Part shown: piece after piece, positions 10,701-18,592 of the stretch
How positions within the stretch are numbered: the stretch's first letter is position 1
How the letters are laid out: every line of letters begins with the position of its first letter
NCBI RefSeq assembly: GCF_019457885.1
Contig: NZ_JAHZST010000011.1
Span: 124,001 to 188,000 of the forward strand
Length of the DNA: 64,000 bases
Direction: 5' to 3'
DNA from: Shewanella nanhaiensis
GTDB taxonomy: Bacteria > Pseudomonadota > Gammaproteobacteria > Enterobacterales > Shewanellaceae
Made by a program: the position numbers and the translations under genes
The notes under the pieces: model-generated
The model's input: the letters and a program-made list of their open reading frames with translations, nothing else
What the model was told of the DNA's origin: nothing
Database searches by the model: none

Positions 10701-10949
10701 TCTTTGGTACTTTTCACCTTTGCTGCCGATAAAACCAGCAGTAAGCCCCCGCTCTTTTTGTAATTCGAAGAGAAGATTCTCTATCTCTAAGGTGATCTCG
10801 ATAGTGAGTGTATTTCTTTGAGCGGCCTGAAAGCTGTCTAACAGCCCAGACATTGTGATGGAACCAAATAGGGAAAGAAGCAACATAGGAATTGCTGCAA
10901 ACAGGAGTAGTTTATTTTTAAAACTCATCCGGTTTATCACTGATGTCAT
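7725..10949 (-). CDS. Membrane NIT-HAMP-PAS-GGDEF-EAL signalling protein
   Basis: A 1074-residue inner-membrane protein predicted to control cyclic di-GMP. In order: TM segment (about 12-34); a periplasmic all-helical domain containing the LQKERGLTAGFIGS motif typical of NIT (nitrate/nitrite-sensing) domains; a second TM (about 424-446); HAMP; PAS (about 505-620); GGDEF (about 635-795); and EAL (about 805-1060). The diguanylate cyclase signature reads SGDEF instead of GGDEF, so cyclase activity is doubtful. The EAL half keeps EALIRW, NVSGRQL, EITES, DDFGTGYSS, KIDKSF and AEGIET, so phosphodiesterase activity is likely. The ligand is not known; NIT-like domains do not always bind nitrate. Confidence 0.92.
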   Translation of the reverse strand: MTSVINRMSFKNKLLLFAAIPMLLLSLFGSITMSGLLDSFQAAQRNTLTIEITLEIENLLFELQKERGLTAGFIGSKGEKYQRRLLEQQQQTDLQLNKLLTNQSLGKVLNQKAARTQMLFENFQRIQAIGLQLQDIRKSISLPESAAFQYFSEFNYRLLLFISQLQMHTQDASQVSAYNDLLHVLDIQELAGQERGLVNRLLSAKLMTSNTIITIHAIENELDDSVNQLLSTAGTEHKQYIRKMLASETHTQYLIMRQKIKSQIHLVSQAQELNLLLGYGGLIHNFKNYLLRGDIRYFDQFQDKVQQLRNKLSTIEQQHFLTPLQHASLAQIRETIGEYQENIFQLKQLKQEGIKIQEQDNLVRVDDGPMLASLSQLQLQTPKVNSEEWWQTTSKRIDDLHQLSSTISNRIEKLSAQQKSDSLLFLTVGITATLINILLLFILGRIMVRSLVGSVSAIATDMQKMAQDPHLDLTVAVEGNDEIAQMSQSLNLMLKERLKANSQLNLAAAVFNYSAEGIMVTDKNNCIELVNPAFTQITGYTLEEVKGKKPSMLKSDMQPAGYYQSMWSSLEQSDKWEGEVWNKRKNGQVYPEYLAITVVRDEAGKIIQHIGLFLDISNRKKYEQDIWYKTNYDALTNLPNHHLYTTRLQQEILQSKQKSSQLAILFIDLDRFKYINDIYGHNLGNELLRLVAARLEYLLDQHDFVARYSGDEFVIIKTQIETEEQLKKFTESVLKHISSPFDLSHNELMISASIGICLYPDNGDDPELLTRNAETAMYKAKGDGRSNYRYFSPEMNANMLERIQLEQRLRRAVLQKEFCLNYQPIVTLNDHSVIGVEALIRWQDPKFGLIPPDQFIPLAEETGLIEPIGEWVLEQALIDLHSWHNKGYMINMAVNVSGRQLINGNQISFNRLISKLLKKYGIDAKYLHIEITESMLMEDREQCLHALEAIRDHGMDIYIDDFGTGYSSLSYLKSFPISVIKIDKSFVDNMLECQSDANLIKAIIMMGKSLELKLVAEGIETEEQLAFLHSLGCDFGQGYLISRPLPSYELTNLLIQRLTPTLTDEQNLEEYLNI

Positions 10950-11282
10950 TCAAGCTGCTCCCTGCGTGTCATGTTGAAGACTATTTTGGCTTATGAATAA
11001 ATCGTTCACCTAAGAGGTTTCGCTGCTACATTAGCATTTCGCTAAATAGCGTAAAATCAAGTTCAGGGGATAGATGAATTTGACCAAACCTACGCCACTT
11101 TAAAGGCAATATTTGGGTTAGGATAAATATCATAGCAAAATGTATCTGTCATCCCTATTTCACCAAAGTCTAATCTAAGTCACGATTTTTCATATATCGA
11201 GCCTTAATTGTAACATACTATTTTTATTGGATTTAATTTCTGTCGTATTATTATTTTTTAGATGTTAGGAGGAAAATAGCGA

Positions 11283-11309
11283 TATAACCATATATTTCAT
11301 ATGGTTATA
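11283..11309. repeat. Perfect 11-bp inverted repeat upstream of the GGDEF-EAL gene
   Basis: TATAACCATAT and its exact reverse complement are separated by five bases. It lies about 335 bases upstream of the GGDEF-EAL start. It could be an operator or a hairpin; no function is known. Confidence 0.45.
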
Positions 11310-11354
11310 ATTGGTAAACAAATTGCGGTAATTGATATTTATTGTTAAGTAAAG

Positions 11355-11382
11355 GTGGCTAATCATCTGTATGTTTAGCCAC
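11355..11382 (-). terminator. Probable ribB terminator hairpin
   Basis: An 8-bp perfect stem (GTGGCTAA/TTAGCCAC) about 30 bases beyond the ribB stop on the minus strand, followed by a pyrimidine-rich CTTTACTT tract. No long T-run. Confidence 0.5.
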
Positions 11383-11412
11383 ATTATTTGCTAACTTTGA
11401 ATCCGCCTAAAG

Positions 11413-12066
11413 TTAACTTGCCTTTTCCATGGTTACTTTACGATATTCAACAATATCCTCTATGGTTATCACAGGTAGATTGTGCTGTTGACCAAACTGA
11501 ATTATCTCTGCCAGTCTAGCCATGGTGCCATCTGGGTTAGTGACTTCGCATAGTACACCTGCGGGCTTTAAACCAGCGAGAAGCATAAGATCTACCGTGC
11601 CTTCCGTGTGCCCTCTTCGGGAGAATACGCCTCCAGGTTGAGCACGAAGTGGGTAGACATGGCCTGGGCGAGCCAGATCGTCAGGTACTGCGTTGTCTGC
11701 GATGGCTGCTTTAATCGTGGTGACGCGGTCTGCTGCTGAAACACCTGTGGTCACACCCACTTTTGCCTCTATGCTCACGGTAAACGCTGTGCCGTATTGA
11801 CTGGAGTTATCTTCGACCATAGGGGGCAGGTCTAACTGCTTGATACGTTCATCGGTTAAACAGAGACAAACGATACCGCTGCACTCTCGTATTAGCAGTG
11901 CCATCTGTTCGTTAGTTAGAGACTGTGCCGAATAGATAAGATCGCCCTCATTTTCTCTATCTTCATCATCGACAACGAGAACACCTCGGCCCTGTTTAAG
12001 GGAGGTGAGAGCGGCTTCAACACGTTCAATGGCTGTGCCAAAAGGGGTAAGTAATGACTGATTCAT
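11413..12066 (-). CDS. ribB: 3,4-dihydroxy-2-butanone-4-phosphate synthase RibB
   Basis: RibB converts ribulose 5-phosphate to 3,4-dihydroxy-2-butanone 4-phosphate and formate, the four-carbon precursor of riboflavin. The 217-residue length equals that of stand-alone RibB; there is no fused RibA domain. The catalytic acidic loop VVDDEDRENEGD (about 31-42) is intact, as are DLARPGHVYPL and RRGHTEGTVDL. A long leader containing an FMN riboswitch precedes it, so expression should fall when FMN is abundant. Confidence 0.97.
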   Translation of the reverse strand: MNQSLLTPFGTAIERVEAALTSLKQGRGVLVVDDEDRENEGDLIYSAQSLTNEQMALLIRECSGIVCLCLTDERIKQLDLPPMVEDNSSQYGTAFTVSIEAKVGVTTGVSAADRVTTIKAAIADNAVPDDLARPGHVYPLRAQPGGVFSRRGHTEGTVDLMLLAGLKPAGVLCEVTNPDGTMARLAEIIQFGQQHNLPVITIEDIVEYRKVTMEKAS

Positions 12067-12227
12067 GGTTAAAATCCTTAATAAACAACATTGGGTTTTC
12101 CAGAATCAGGGCGTGCAGAAAATGACGCTGCATAGCTAAACTTAAAAAAGCTGGCCATGCAAACGTACAATAAGAGGCAAGTGAGCAAGCATCACCGAGA
12201 AGGTAACGTTAGCTTTTGTCTTATATT

Positions 12228-12445
12228 CTCTTTCATCCGGACTTAGTACTTCACTATCAGAGTGTTATCTGATTAATGCGGTTCATTACCGTCGGCTCTG
12301 GAGTGTTCTATATATCAGATAGAGTTCACCAGATCTGCTTGACCCCAAGTTAGCTTTAGCTGATTTGGGCGCTCGCGGGCTTAAGGCTTAGGTTAATTTA
12401 AGCGCTATCACCGCCGGTGGGGAGTTTCACCCCGCCCTGAGAATT
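12228..12445 (-). ncRNA. FMN riboswitch (RFN element)
   Basis: Read on the minus strand, the leader of ribB begins with CTCAGGGCGGGGTGAAACTC, continues with CCACCGGCGGT, and ends with GAGCCGACGGT, ATGAACCGC and AGTCCGGATGAAAGAGAA. These are the conserved blocks of the RFN aptamer in the right order. In Proteobacteria a riboswitch at this place lowers ribB expression by premature termination or by blocking translation start; which mechanism is used here cannot be read off. Confidence 0.96.
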
Positions 12446-12522
12446 TACTCATCTATCTTCGTTCTTGTTGAACGACTAGTGAGCGCGAACATGGTGCGCT
12501 AATTTTATAATAATGACAAGTG

Positions 12523-12578
12523 TATACCCAAGCGACCTCAAAATGCTGAATCCTGCACCTTGAAGTTGTTTGGGTATA
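12523..12578. repeat. 56-bp imperfect palindromic extragenic repeat
   Basis: The ends TATACCCAA and TTGGGTATA are exact inverted repeats, and the interior is also roughly symmetrical (CCTCAA/TTGAAG). It stands between the ribB leader and the oligopeptidase gene. Elements with these ends occur widely between genes in Shewanella-like genomes, as far as I recall. It may form a transcription-end hairpin or be a non-autonomous repeat. Confidence 0.55.
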
Positions 12579-12668
12579 TAAAGGTTTTGCGCGCTTTTAC
12601 TTTACCTATCAAGTTATCGAACTTAGACTCGAGCAGACTAACGATAAGTTGTTTACCAAGGATGAGTA

Positions 12669-14840
12669 ATGATTAACAAATTTGCTGTTAGTTCTGCAGC
12701 CATATACTTGCCTATATTAGTGCTATTAACCCTATTTGTTGGATGTACCTCTATGACAGATCTGATTTCAGCTCAGCCGCCTGTTGCTGACAAAATTCCC
12801 CATGAACTGAATTTGCACGGCATACAGCGCAGTGATGATTACTACTGGATGCGTGATGACGATCGTAAAGATCCTAAAATTATCGCTCACTTGGAGTCGG
12901 AAAATAGCTATAAAAAAGCGCAATTCTCCCCCTACGAATCACTGCAACAAACACTGTTTGATGAGCTGGTTGGCCGTTTAGATAAAGATGAGTCCAGCGT
13001 GCCTTACAAATGGCATTCTCATTGGTATTCCCGTCGTTATCAGCAAGGTTTTGAGTACCCAATTATTACTAGAAGTAAGGTGTTAGGTCGTGATGAAACT
13101 ATCTTACTAGATGTGAATCTTAGAGCTGATAAGCAAGATTTTTATGGTCTTGGTGGAGTTCACGTCAGTCCTGATGAGTCTATGTTGGCCTTTGGCGAAG
13201 ATCTGTTAAGTCGCCGCATCTACAAGATCTACTTTAAAACCATCGAAAATGGTGAACTCCTTGAGGATATTCTGGAGGGAACCGACGGGAGACTGGTTTG
13301 GGCTAATGATAATCAACACGTTTTCTATATCAGAAAAGATCCACAAACATTACTGGGTAATCAAGTATTCCGCCATCGACTCGGCACACCTCAAGTTCAA
13401 GATACTTTGGTGTATGAGGAGCTAGATGACACCTACTATATTGCACTTGGTAAGAGTTTAGATGAGAGCCGCATTGTGCTTCACCATGAAAGCACTGTGA
13501 CCAGTGAGATCTCTGTGCTCGATGCCGATAAGCCACTTGGTCAGTTCGCCCCCCTACTAGCCCGTGAAGAGGGTCACGAGTACTCAGTTGCTAAGTTGGG
13601 CAGTGAGTACTATATCTTGACGAACTGGCAGGCTGAAAACTTCAGATTAATGAAGGTGAGTGAGAGTCATTTTGCCGATAAGAGCAAGTGGCAACAGGTG
13701 ATATCCGCCGATCCTGATGTGCGTATTGAAGATATTTTGCTCCTGAAAGATTATCTGATAGTGCAGAGTCGCGATCAGGGAATAAGCCATATTCAGATCC
13801 GCCCGTTTGGTGAGCAAACTGCCTATCACTTGGCGTTTAACGATCCTGCCTACGTGGTTGGCTTGGACGTCAATGCTAGCCAAGAGAGCGACAAACTGCG
13901 CATCTACTACTCCAGTCCCACAACACCTGAATCAATTTATGAATATGACCTGACTACTAATGGGGAAGCACGAGTCTTACTTAAGCAGGAGCGAATGTTA
14001 GGTGATTTTGATAGTGAACTTTATCAGGCGGAGCGTCTGTTTATTGATGCCAGAGATGGTGCCAAGGTGCCTGTCACTTTGGTTTACCGTAAAGATAAGT
14101 TCAACAAAGATGGTTCAAACCCGCTCTACCAATATGGTTATGGTGCCTATGGCCATACTATCGAACCAGATTTTGATAGCTCGATATTAAGTCTGCTTGA
14201 CCGGGGTATGGTCTACTCCATCGCTCATGTGAGAGGTGGAGAGATGTTGGGGCGTCCTTGGTATGACAATGGTCGTATGTTGAATAAGCAAAATAGCTTT
14301 AATGACTTTATCGATGTGACGAAAGGACTCGTTGAGCAAGGTTATGGGGATAGTAAACGTGTTGTTGCCGCAGGTGGTAGTGCTGGTGGTCTTCTTATGG
14401 GCTCTGTTATTAATCAAGCGCCTGAGCGGTATTTTGCCGTGGCTGCCCATGTGCCATTCGTGGATATTGTGACGACCATGCTCGATGAGTCTATTCCACT
14501 TACAACCAACGAGTATGATGAGTGGGGCAACCCGAATGAGAGGGCCTATTTTGACTATATGCTCAGCTATTCACCCTATGATCAGGTCACACGGCAGGAT
14601 TATCCGCACCTTTTGGTGACCACAGGTTTACATGATTCACAGGTGCAATATTTTGAGCCAGCAAAGTGGGTGGCCAAATTACGTGATTATAAAACCGATG
14701 ATAATTTGCTGCTATTTCATGTGGATATGGAAGCGGGTCACGGTGGTAAAAGTGGGCGCTATCGTCGCTATCAAGACACGGCACAGGAGTACGCCTTCTT
14801 TCTTGGACTATTAGGCTTAGATAAAGACTTGGATAAATAG
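12669..14840 (+). CDS. ptrB: S9A prolyl oligopeptidase family, oligopeptidase B-like, possible lipoprotein
   Basis: A serine peptidase that would cut short peptides after basic residues. The 723-residue protein has the N-terminal IPHELNLHGIQRSDDYYWMRDD block, a seven-bladed propeller, and a C-terminal alpha/beta hydrolase domain. The catalytic triad is visible: Ser571 in GGSAGG, Asp656 in GLHDSQVQ and His691 in AGHGGKSGR. Unlike the classical cytosolic enzyme it begins with a hydrophobic stretch ending LFVGC, a possible lipobox, so it may be envelope-anchored. The next gene starts directly after its stop codon. Confidence 0.88.
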   Translation: MINKFAVSSAAIYLPILVLLTLFVGCTSMTDLISAQPPVADKIPHELNLHGIQRSDDYYWMRDDDRKDPKIIAHLESENSYKKAQFSPYESLQQTLFDELVGRLDKDESSVPYKWHSHWYSRRYQQGFEYPIITRSKVLGRDETILLDVNLRADKQDFYGLGGVHVSPDESMLAFGEDLLSRRIYKIYFKTIENGELLEDILEGTDGRLVWANDNQHVFYIRKDPQTLLGNQVFRHRLGTPQVQDTLVYEELDDTYYIALGKSLDESRIVLHHESTVTSEISVLDADKPLGQFAPLLAREEGHEYSVAKLGSEYYILTNWQAENFRLMKVSESHFADKSKWQQVISADPDVRIEDILLLKDYLIVQSRDQGISHIQIRPFGEQTAYHLAFNDPAYVVGLDVNASQESDKLRIYYSSPTTPESIYEYDLTTNGEARVLLKQERMLGDFDSELYQAERLFIDARDGAKVPVTLVYRKDKFNKDGSNPLYQYGYGAYGHTIEPDFDSSILSLLDRGMVYSIAHVRGGEMLGRPWYDNGRMLNKQNSFNDFIDVTKGLVEQGYGDSKRVVAAGGSAGGLLMGSVINQAPERYFAVAAHVPFVDIVTTMLDESIPLTTNEYDEWGNPNERAYFDYMLSYSPYDQVTRQDYPHLLVTTGLHDSQVQYFEPAKWVAKLRDYKTDDNLLLFHVDMEAGHGGKSGRYRRYQDTAQEYAFFLGLLGLDKDLDK

Positions 14841-15098
14841 GTGAGCGAGCCTAAGTGGTACCTGTACATGATCGAGTGTGCCAATGGTCATCTCTACACA
14901 GGGGTGACTGTCGATATTGAACGCCGTTTTAGTGAACATGAGAGTGGTGGACCCAAGGCGGCTAAATACCTAAGAGGCAAAGGACCGCTTAAGCTAGTAT
15001 ATCGTGAGCTGGTTGGTGATCGCTCTGGGGCATTAAAGCGGGAACTCGAGATAAAATCTTGGAGTAGAAAGAGAAAATTGGCGTTAATCGCTCACTAA
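14841..15098 (+). CDS. GIY-YIG nuclease superfamily protein (YhbQ/UPF0213-like)
   Basis: An 85-residue protein consisting of just the GIY-YIG domain: WYLYMIECANGHLYTGVT carries the two half motifs as YMI and YTG, followed by the catalytic-type Arg in ERRFSEH and a Lys/Arg-rich tail. The start is GTG, immediately after the TAG stop of the oligopeptidase gene, so the two are likely co-translated. Small stand-alone members are poorly characterised; DNA nuclease or repair roles have been proposed. Confidence 0.88.
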   Translation: MSEPKWYLYMIECANGHLYTGVTVDIERRFSEHESGGPKAAKYLRGKGPLKLVYRELVGDRSGALKRELEIKSWSRKRKLALIAH

Positions 15099-15506
15099 AG
15101 TAGATCACAACTTCTATCAAGCTGTCTCTATTAACAGCTAATCAATCTATATATTTTTCTATAGATTGATTAGTGCTGTTTAACTTATGGCCAAAGTGCT
15201 AAAACTCTGAAATCCGCGCCAGTGCGCATATTAGATAAATACCTGCCTGTTTAAACTGATTTATCTCTATGTAGTGCACTCCTTTCACACTTTTTTCACT
15301 CTTGTTGAGTTAGTCTGCCAGCCTGATGCGATGGCCTTCACTCTCTAAGTTGTCACATAGAGTCGTTAAGCTTTGTGTTTTAAGTATCGTTATCGCCCTG
15401 ATTTAGGGCAAAAGGACAATTCACTTTAGGGATAGCTTATTGATTATGCGGGGCTGAACATATCTCAAAAATTGATATGTGATAGACCTGCAACTCTGGA
15501 GGAGCG
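15099..15506 (+). other. Intergenic region with a long hairpin, upstream of the first PAP2 gene
   Basis: About 400 bases. Near the left end is a strong imperfect hairpin (15133-15180, roughly 19 paired bases with a 2-nt bulge) that probably ends the oligopeptidase/GIY-YIG transcript. The remainder presumably holds the promoter of the PAP2 gene. No ORF is supported. Confidence 0.55.
15133..15180 (+). terminator. Hairpin terminator after the GIY-YIG gene
   Basis: AACAGC plus TAATCAATCTATA pairs with TATAGATTGATTA plus GTGCTGTT around a short T-rich loop. It lies 35 bases after the stop and lacks a classic T-run. Confidence 0.55.
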
Positions 15507-16349
15507 ATGGCTTCTTTGTTACAAAAGCTCAAGGGTAGGGCACAAGGCAACAAGATCGCTTCCTCCCTACAAGATAACTTTGAAGGATCAGGCTTCCATC
15601 TGCTCCTGTTTGCCGTTTTCGTGCTGCATATATTGACGATTAATGAAGCGTCGAATCTGAATGTCTTTAATTTTATCAATGGACTTAGTCCAAGTGTTCC
15701 CGCTTGGTTGCAAGCAAGTGTGACCGACATGGGGAACGGGGTGACTTTAGGGGCCGTGATCTTATGTTATCTGGTTTATCGTCCCGAGCTGTGCTGTAGA
15801 GTCGTTGTGGCTGCAGTGCTCAGTTTGATCATGGTTCCGCTTCTTAAGCAATACTTCGACGCTCCTAGGCCAGCAGTCATATTGGATTACCTGAATATCA
15901 TCGGAGAGGTCAGGCATGAACATAGTTTTCCCTCTGGTCATGCCGCTACTGCTTTTCTTCTGGCAGGGATTATCTTTCTATCAACGAGTAAACATTGGTT
16001 AAAGCTGCTAGTGGTGGCTACTGCTGCACTGGTTGCTGGCTCTCGTATTATGGTTGGAGCACATTGGCCTGAAGATGTCGTTATGGGCGCGTTTGTTGGG
16101 CTCTTATGTGCCTATGGTGCGGTAAAGTTTGTGCCTTTAATTGTTCTTTCAAGTTCTGTCAGAGTGCAGCTTTATTTAGTGTTGTTTGCGACGATTGTGA
16201 TCAGTGAGTTTAAAAACGGTGATGACTTTCCTCAATATTGGCAAGTTCAGGTTATTCGCTGGTCATTTATTCTCTTATCAGGTTTGCTTATTTTACGTTT
16301 CTGGCTGAGAAGTTTTCCACCAAAAATGTTAAAAAATCAAGTTAACTAG
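15507..16349 (+). CDS. PAP2-family membrane phosphatase, copy 1
   Basis: A 280-residue integral membrane protein with the three PAP2 (lipid phosphatase/phosphotransferase) signatures: KQYFDAPRP (K-x6-RP), PSGHAATA (PSGH) and SRIMVGAHWPEDV (SR-x5-H-x3-D). About six TM segments are visible. Members dephosphorylate undecaprenyl pyrophosphate, phosphatidic acid, phosphatidylglycerophosphate or lipid A; the substrate is not decided by the sequence. An ATG with a GGAGG ribosome-binding site just upstream sets the start. The next gene is a close paralogue. Confidence 0.9.
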   Translation: MASLLQKLKGRAQGNKIASSLQDNFEGSGFHLLLFAVFVLHILTINEASNLNVFNFINGLSPSVPAWLQASVTDMGNGVTLGAVILCYLVYRPELCCRVVVAAVLSLIMVPLLKQYFDAPRPAVILDYLNIIGEVRHEHSFPSGHAATAFLLAGIIFLSTSKHWLKLLVVATAALVAGSRIMVGAHWPEDVVMGAFVGLLCAYGAVKFVPLIVLSSSVRVQLYLVLFATIVISEFKNGDDFPQYWQVQVIRWSFILLSGLLILRFWLRSFPPKMLKNQVN

Positions 16350-16360
16350 CTTCTGTTTTA

Positions 16361-16396
16361 CTCTATGATCATGTTAATTAAGCAATGATCATAGAG
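16361..16396 (+). terminator. Hairpin after PAP2 copy 1
   Basis: A perfect 12-bp stem CTCTATGATCAT/ATGATCATAGAG with a 12-nt loop, 11 bases after the stop. There is no T-run; it may instead stabilise the 3' end. The rest of 16397-16657 holds only AT-rich putative promoter sequence for copy 2. Confidence 0.55.
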
Positions 16397-16657
16397 CTCT
16401 TCATATAGGTGTGGTACTTCCTCTAATATGACAGCAGATACTATTCGGTATGTCATGCTATTAAAAAGTTGATCCCCATCACAAATTGCTATAGTTTCGA
16501 CGCTAATCAGCGCTTAAGACTTATACAAAAAATAATACGAGATTAAAAAGTTTTTGCGTAAGTCGTTTTAATTAGCAGCAGATTAATCATTTTGGGCGCA
16601 CTAGTTGGTGTCGTCTTTTTACTAAGCCAATTTTGCTTAAGCTGCTGGGGATAGGTA

Positions 16658-17497
16658 ATGACCTCTTTGGTTGAGGTCAAAGGAAAGGAGAATTCCTTTG
16701 ACTTTAATACACAAAGAAATGGATTTCAGCTATTAGTTTTTTCGTTGTTTGTTTTACATGTAGTTACCCTTAACTCAGAAACAAACCTTTATCTATTCAA
16801 TATTATCAATGGATTATCTGGTTTTTCCCCTCAATGGCTATTAGCCATTGTTACCGATCTGGGCCACGGTTCTACACTGGGAACCTTAGTTTTGTGTTAC
16901 CTAACTTTAAGGCCAGAGATGACCGTTCGTGTGATTGGTGCTTCCATTCTCTCTTTAATACTTGTTCCACTATTAAAGCAGTATTTTGAAGCTCCAAGAC
17001 CTGCAGATGTATTGGATTCTTTAAATATCATTGGAGAGGTTCGTCATCATTTAAGTTTCCCTTCAGGCCATACCGCCACCGCATTCTTGTTTGCTGGTAC
17101 TATTTTTCTGGCTGTTAACTGTAACAAGTTGAAGTTCACGTTAATTATGCTTGCCAGCTTAGTCGGCATCTCCAGAGTTATGGTGGGAGCTCATTGGCCA
17201 ATAGATGTGGTGATGGGCGCGATACTTGGACTTATCTGTGCCTATACTGCGACAAAATTTATTCCTCTGTATTCCTTAGAGCCTAAAGTAAGGGGCTTGA
17301 GTTATCTGATACTGTTTTTGCTTTTGGTGGGAAGTGAGATCGGTAAGGTGATGGATCCTGAGCTACTCTGGCAAACTTTAGTGTTGCGATGGAGTGTGTT
17401 TATTTTCTGTGGAGCACTGATTGTTCGGTATGCACTGGCCAATAGTGAACTTCTGTTTGCATCAACTCCTATAGTTCCGAGTAGCATAAAAAAGTGA
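16658..17497 (+). CDS. PAP2-family membrane phosphatase, copy 2
   Basis: A 279-residue paralogue of the preceding gene, aligned over its full length. It keeps KQYFEAPRP, PSGHTATA and SRVMVGAHWPIDV, so it should be active. Shared blocks such as LNIIGEVRHH and the same TM layout show a tandem duplication; the termini (TSLVEVKGKENSF versus ASLLQKLKG) have diverged. The 308-base spacer with its own hairpin suggests separate promoters. Substrate unknown. Confidence 0.9.
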   Translation: MTSLVEVKGKENSFDFNTQRNGFQLLVFSLFVLHVVTLNSETNLYLFNIINGLSGFSPQWLLAIVTDLGHGSTLGTLVLCYLTLRPEMTVRVIGASILSLILVPLLKQYFEAPRPADVLDSLNIIGEVRHHLSFPSGHTATAFLFAGTIFLAVNCNKLKFTLIMLASLVGISRVMVGAHWPIDVVMGAILGLICAYTATKFIPLYSLEPKVRGLSYLILFLLLVGSEIGKVMDPELLWQTLVLRWSVFIFCGALIVRYALANSELLFASTPIVPSSIKK

Positions 17498-17581
17498 TGG
17501 GGTGGGCAGCAACTCATTCAAACCTTTATATTGATTGGTATAAGTCGCTGCGCCGGGAAGTTGCTATTATACTGGCAGGTA

Positions 17582-18340
17582 TTACTGCTTCAGACTTACC
17601 TTGCCATCTATGTTATCGAAGCTGAGACTGCCTGACCCTGCTTCGATAATTTTCAAACCTTTAGTATCCATGACATTGATGCTGCCTGATCCATCGTCTA
17701 TGGTGACAAAACCCTGCACCTTTTCGATAGAGAGACTTCCAGAGCCATCGTTAACGCTGACATCACCGTTAACTTGCATGATCTCTATTGAACCTGAACC
17801 GTCATCCAGTGTGATATTACCGTTGACATCGGAGAGCGTGATAGAGCCTGAACCATCTTCGATATTCAGATTCTTGCCTCCTTCAATCTCCATACTGCCT
17901 GAACCATCTTTTACATCTATATCGGCACTTGAGCCCTGGATCTTGATACTGCCAGAGCCATCGTCGATATCCATTTTCATCTCTGCTGGCACTTTAACAA
18001 CGAGATCAATATAGGGAGAGTTCCCTGAAACCTTGTAGCTGTCAAAATCCGCTACCAGACGTGCAGTATCACCACGTTTTTCAAGAGTGAGTATGGGGTC
18101 TATTCCTTCATAGGTGTAGATATCTGCTTCGAGTTTGATATGAGATAGACCAACAACTCCCTGTATCTCTAAGGCGCCAGCACCGGTTTCGGCTACCAGT
18201 TCATCTAGGCCATGACTGTCTAATTGAAGTGATTGGTGAGTATGCTCGGTAGGTGTTCTGCCAGCTCCGTTCACATTAATAATGCAAGCTGATAGTAGTA
18301 ATGCCGTAAGGCTGACTGCTGCAATAGGTCGTAATGTCAT
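17582..18340 (-). CDS. Lipoprotein with seven 18-residue DGSGS repeats (beta-solenoid)
   Basis: A 252-residue predicted lipoprotein (signal peptide ending LLLSAC). The C-terminal half is a regular array: seven units of 17-18 residues, each beginning with DGSGS or a variant (AGSGS in the last) followed by alternating hydrophobic residues (for example IEIMQVNGDVSVN). Such spacing predicts a right-handed parallel beta-helix, as in DUF4097/DUF2807 adhesin-like domains; the Asp-Gly turns could bind divalent cations. No function is known. It is a single gene, convergent with PAP2 copy 2, with no obvious partner. Confidence 0.8.
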   Translation of the reverse strand: MTLRPIAAVSLTALLLSACIINVNGAGRTPTEHTHQSLQLDSHGLDELVAETGAGALEIQGVVGLSHIKLEADIYTYEGIDPILTLEKRGDTARLVADFDSYKVSGNSPYIDLVVKVPAEMKMDIDDGSGSIKIQGSSADIDVKDGSGSMEIEGGKNLNIEDGSGSITLSDVNGNITLDDGSGSIEIMQVNGDVSVNDGSGSLSIEKVQGFVTIDDGSGSINVMDTKGLKIIEAGSGSLSFDNIDGKVSLKQ

Positions 18341-18592
18341 TGTTTAATTCCTTTTTAAATGATCCTAAGCCTTGTGGTGAGTTATCTCTCTGGCGGATCT
18401 CATTTTATATTGAGTTTTTGTATGCGTATTCATTTGCAGGGTTTGTGCCAAAAATGTATCCGCATGTTTTTATTGTGTTATTTAGTTTTTGCTGAGTAGT
18501 GTGTTAGCTTATGTGCTTACTTGCTGGGAAAATGGACTAACTGTTTAGTGAATTTCCCTATATTGAGAAATAGATAGCTTGGGGATTTTAAG

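Larger units (their letters stand above)
10950..11412. other. Upstream region of the GGDEF-EAL gene with two hairpins
   Basis: About 460 bases between ribB and the GGDEF-EAL gene, both leftward. It holds a hairpin at 11355-11382 that probably ends ribB and a perfect 11-bp-stem hairpin at 11283-11309. No ORF is supported. Confidence 0.5.

Noticed and set aside
17601..18014. 137-codon ORF opposite the DGSGS lipoprotein
   Set aside because: It is a shadow of the repeat array on the other strand; its Pro/Glu/Ser periodicity is the antisense reading of the 18-residue repeats.
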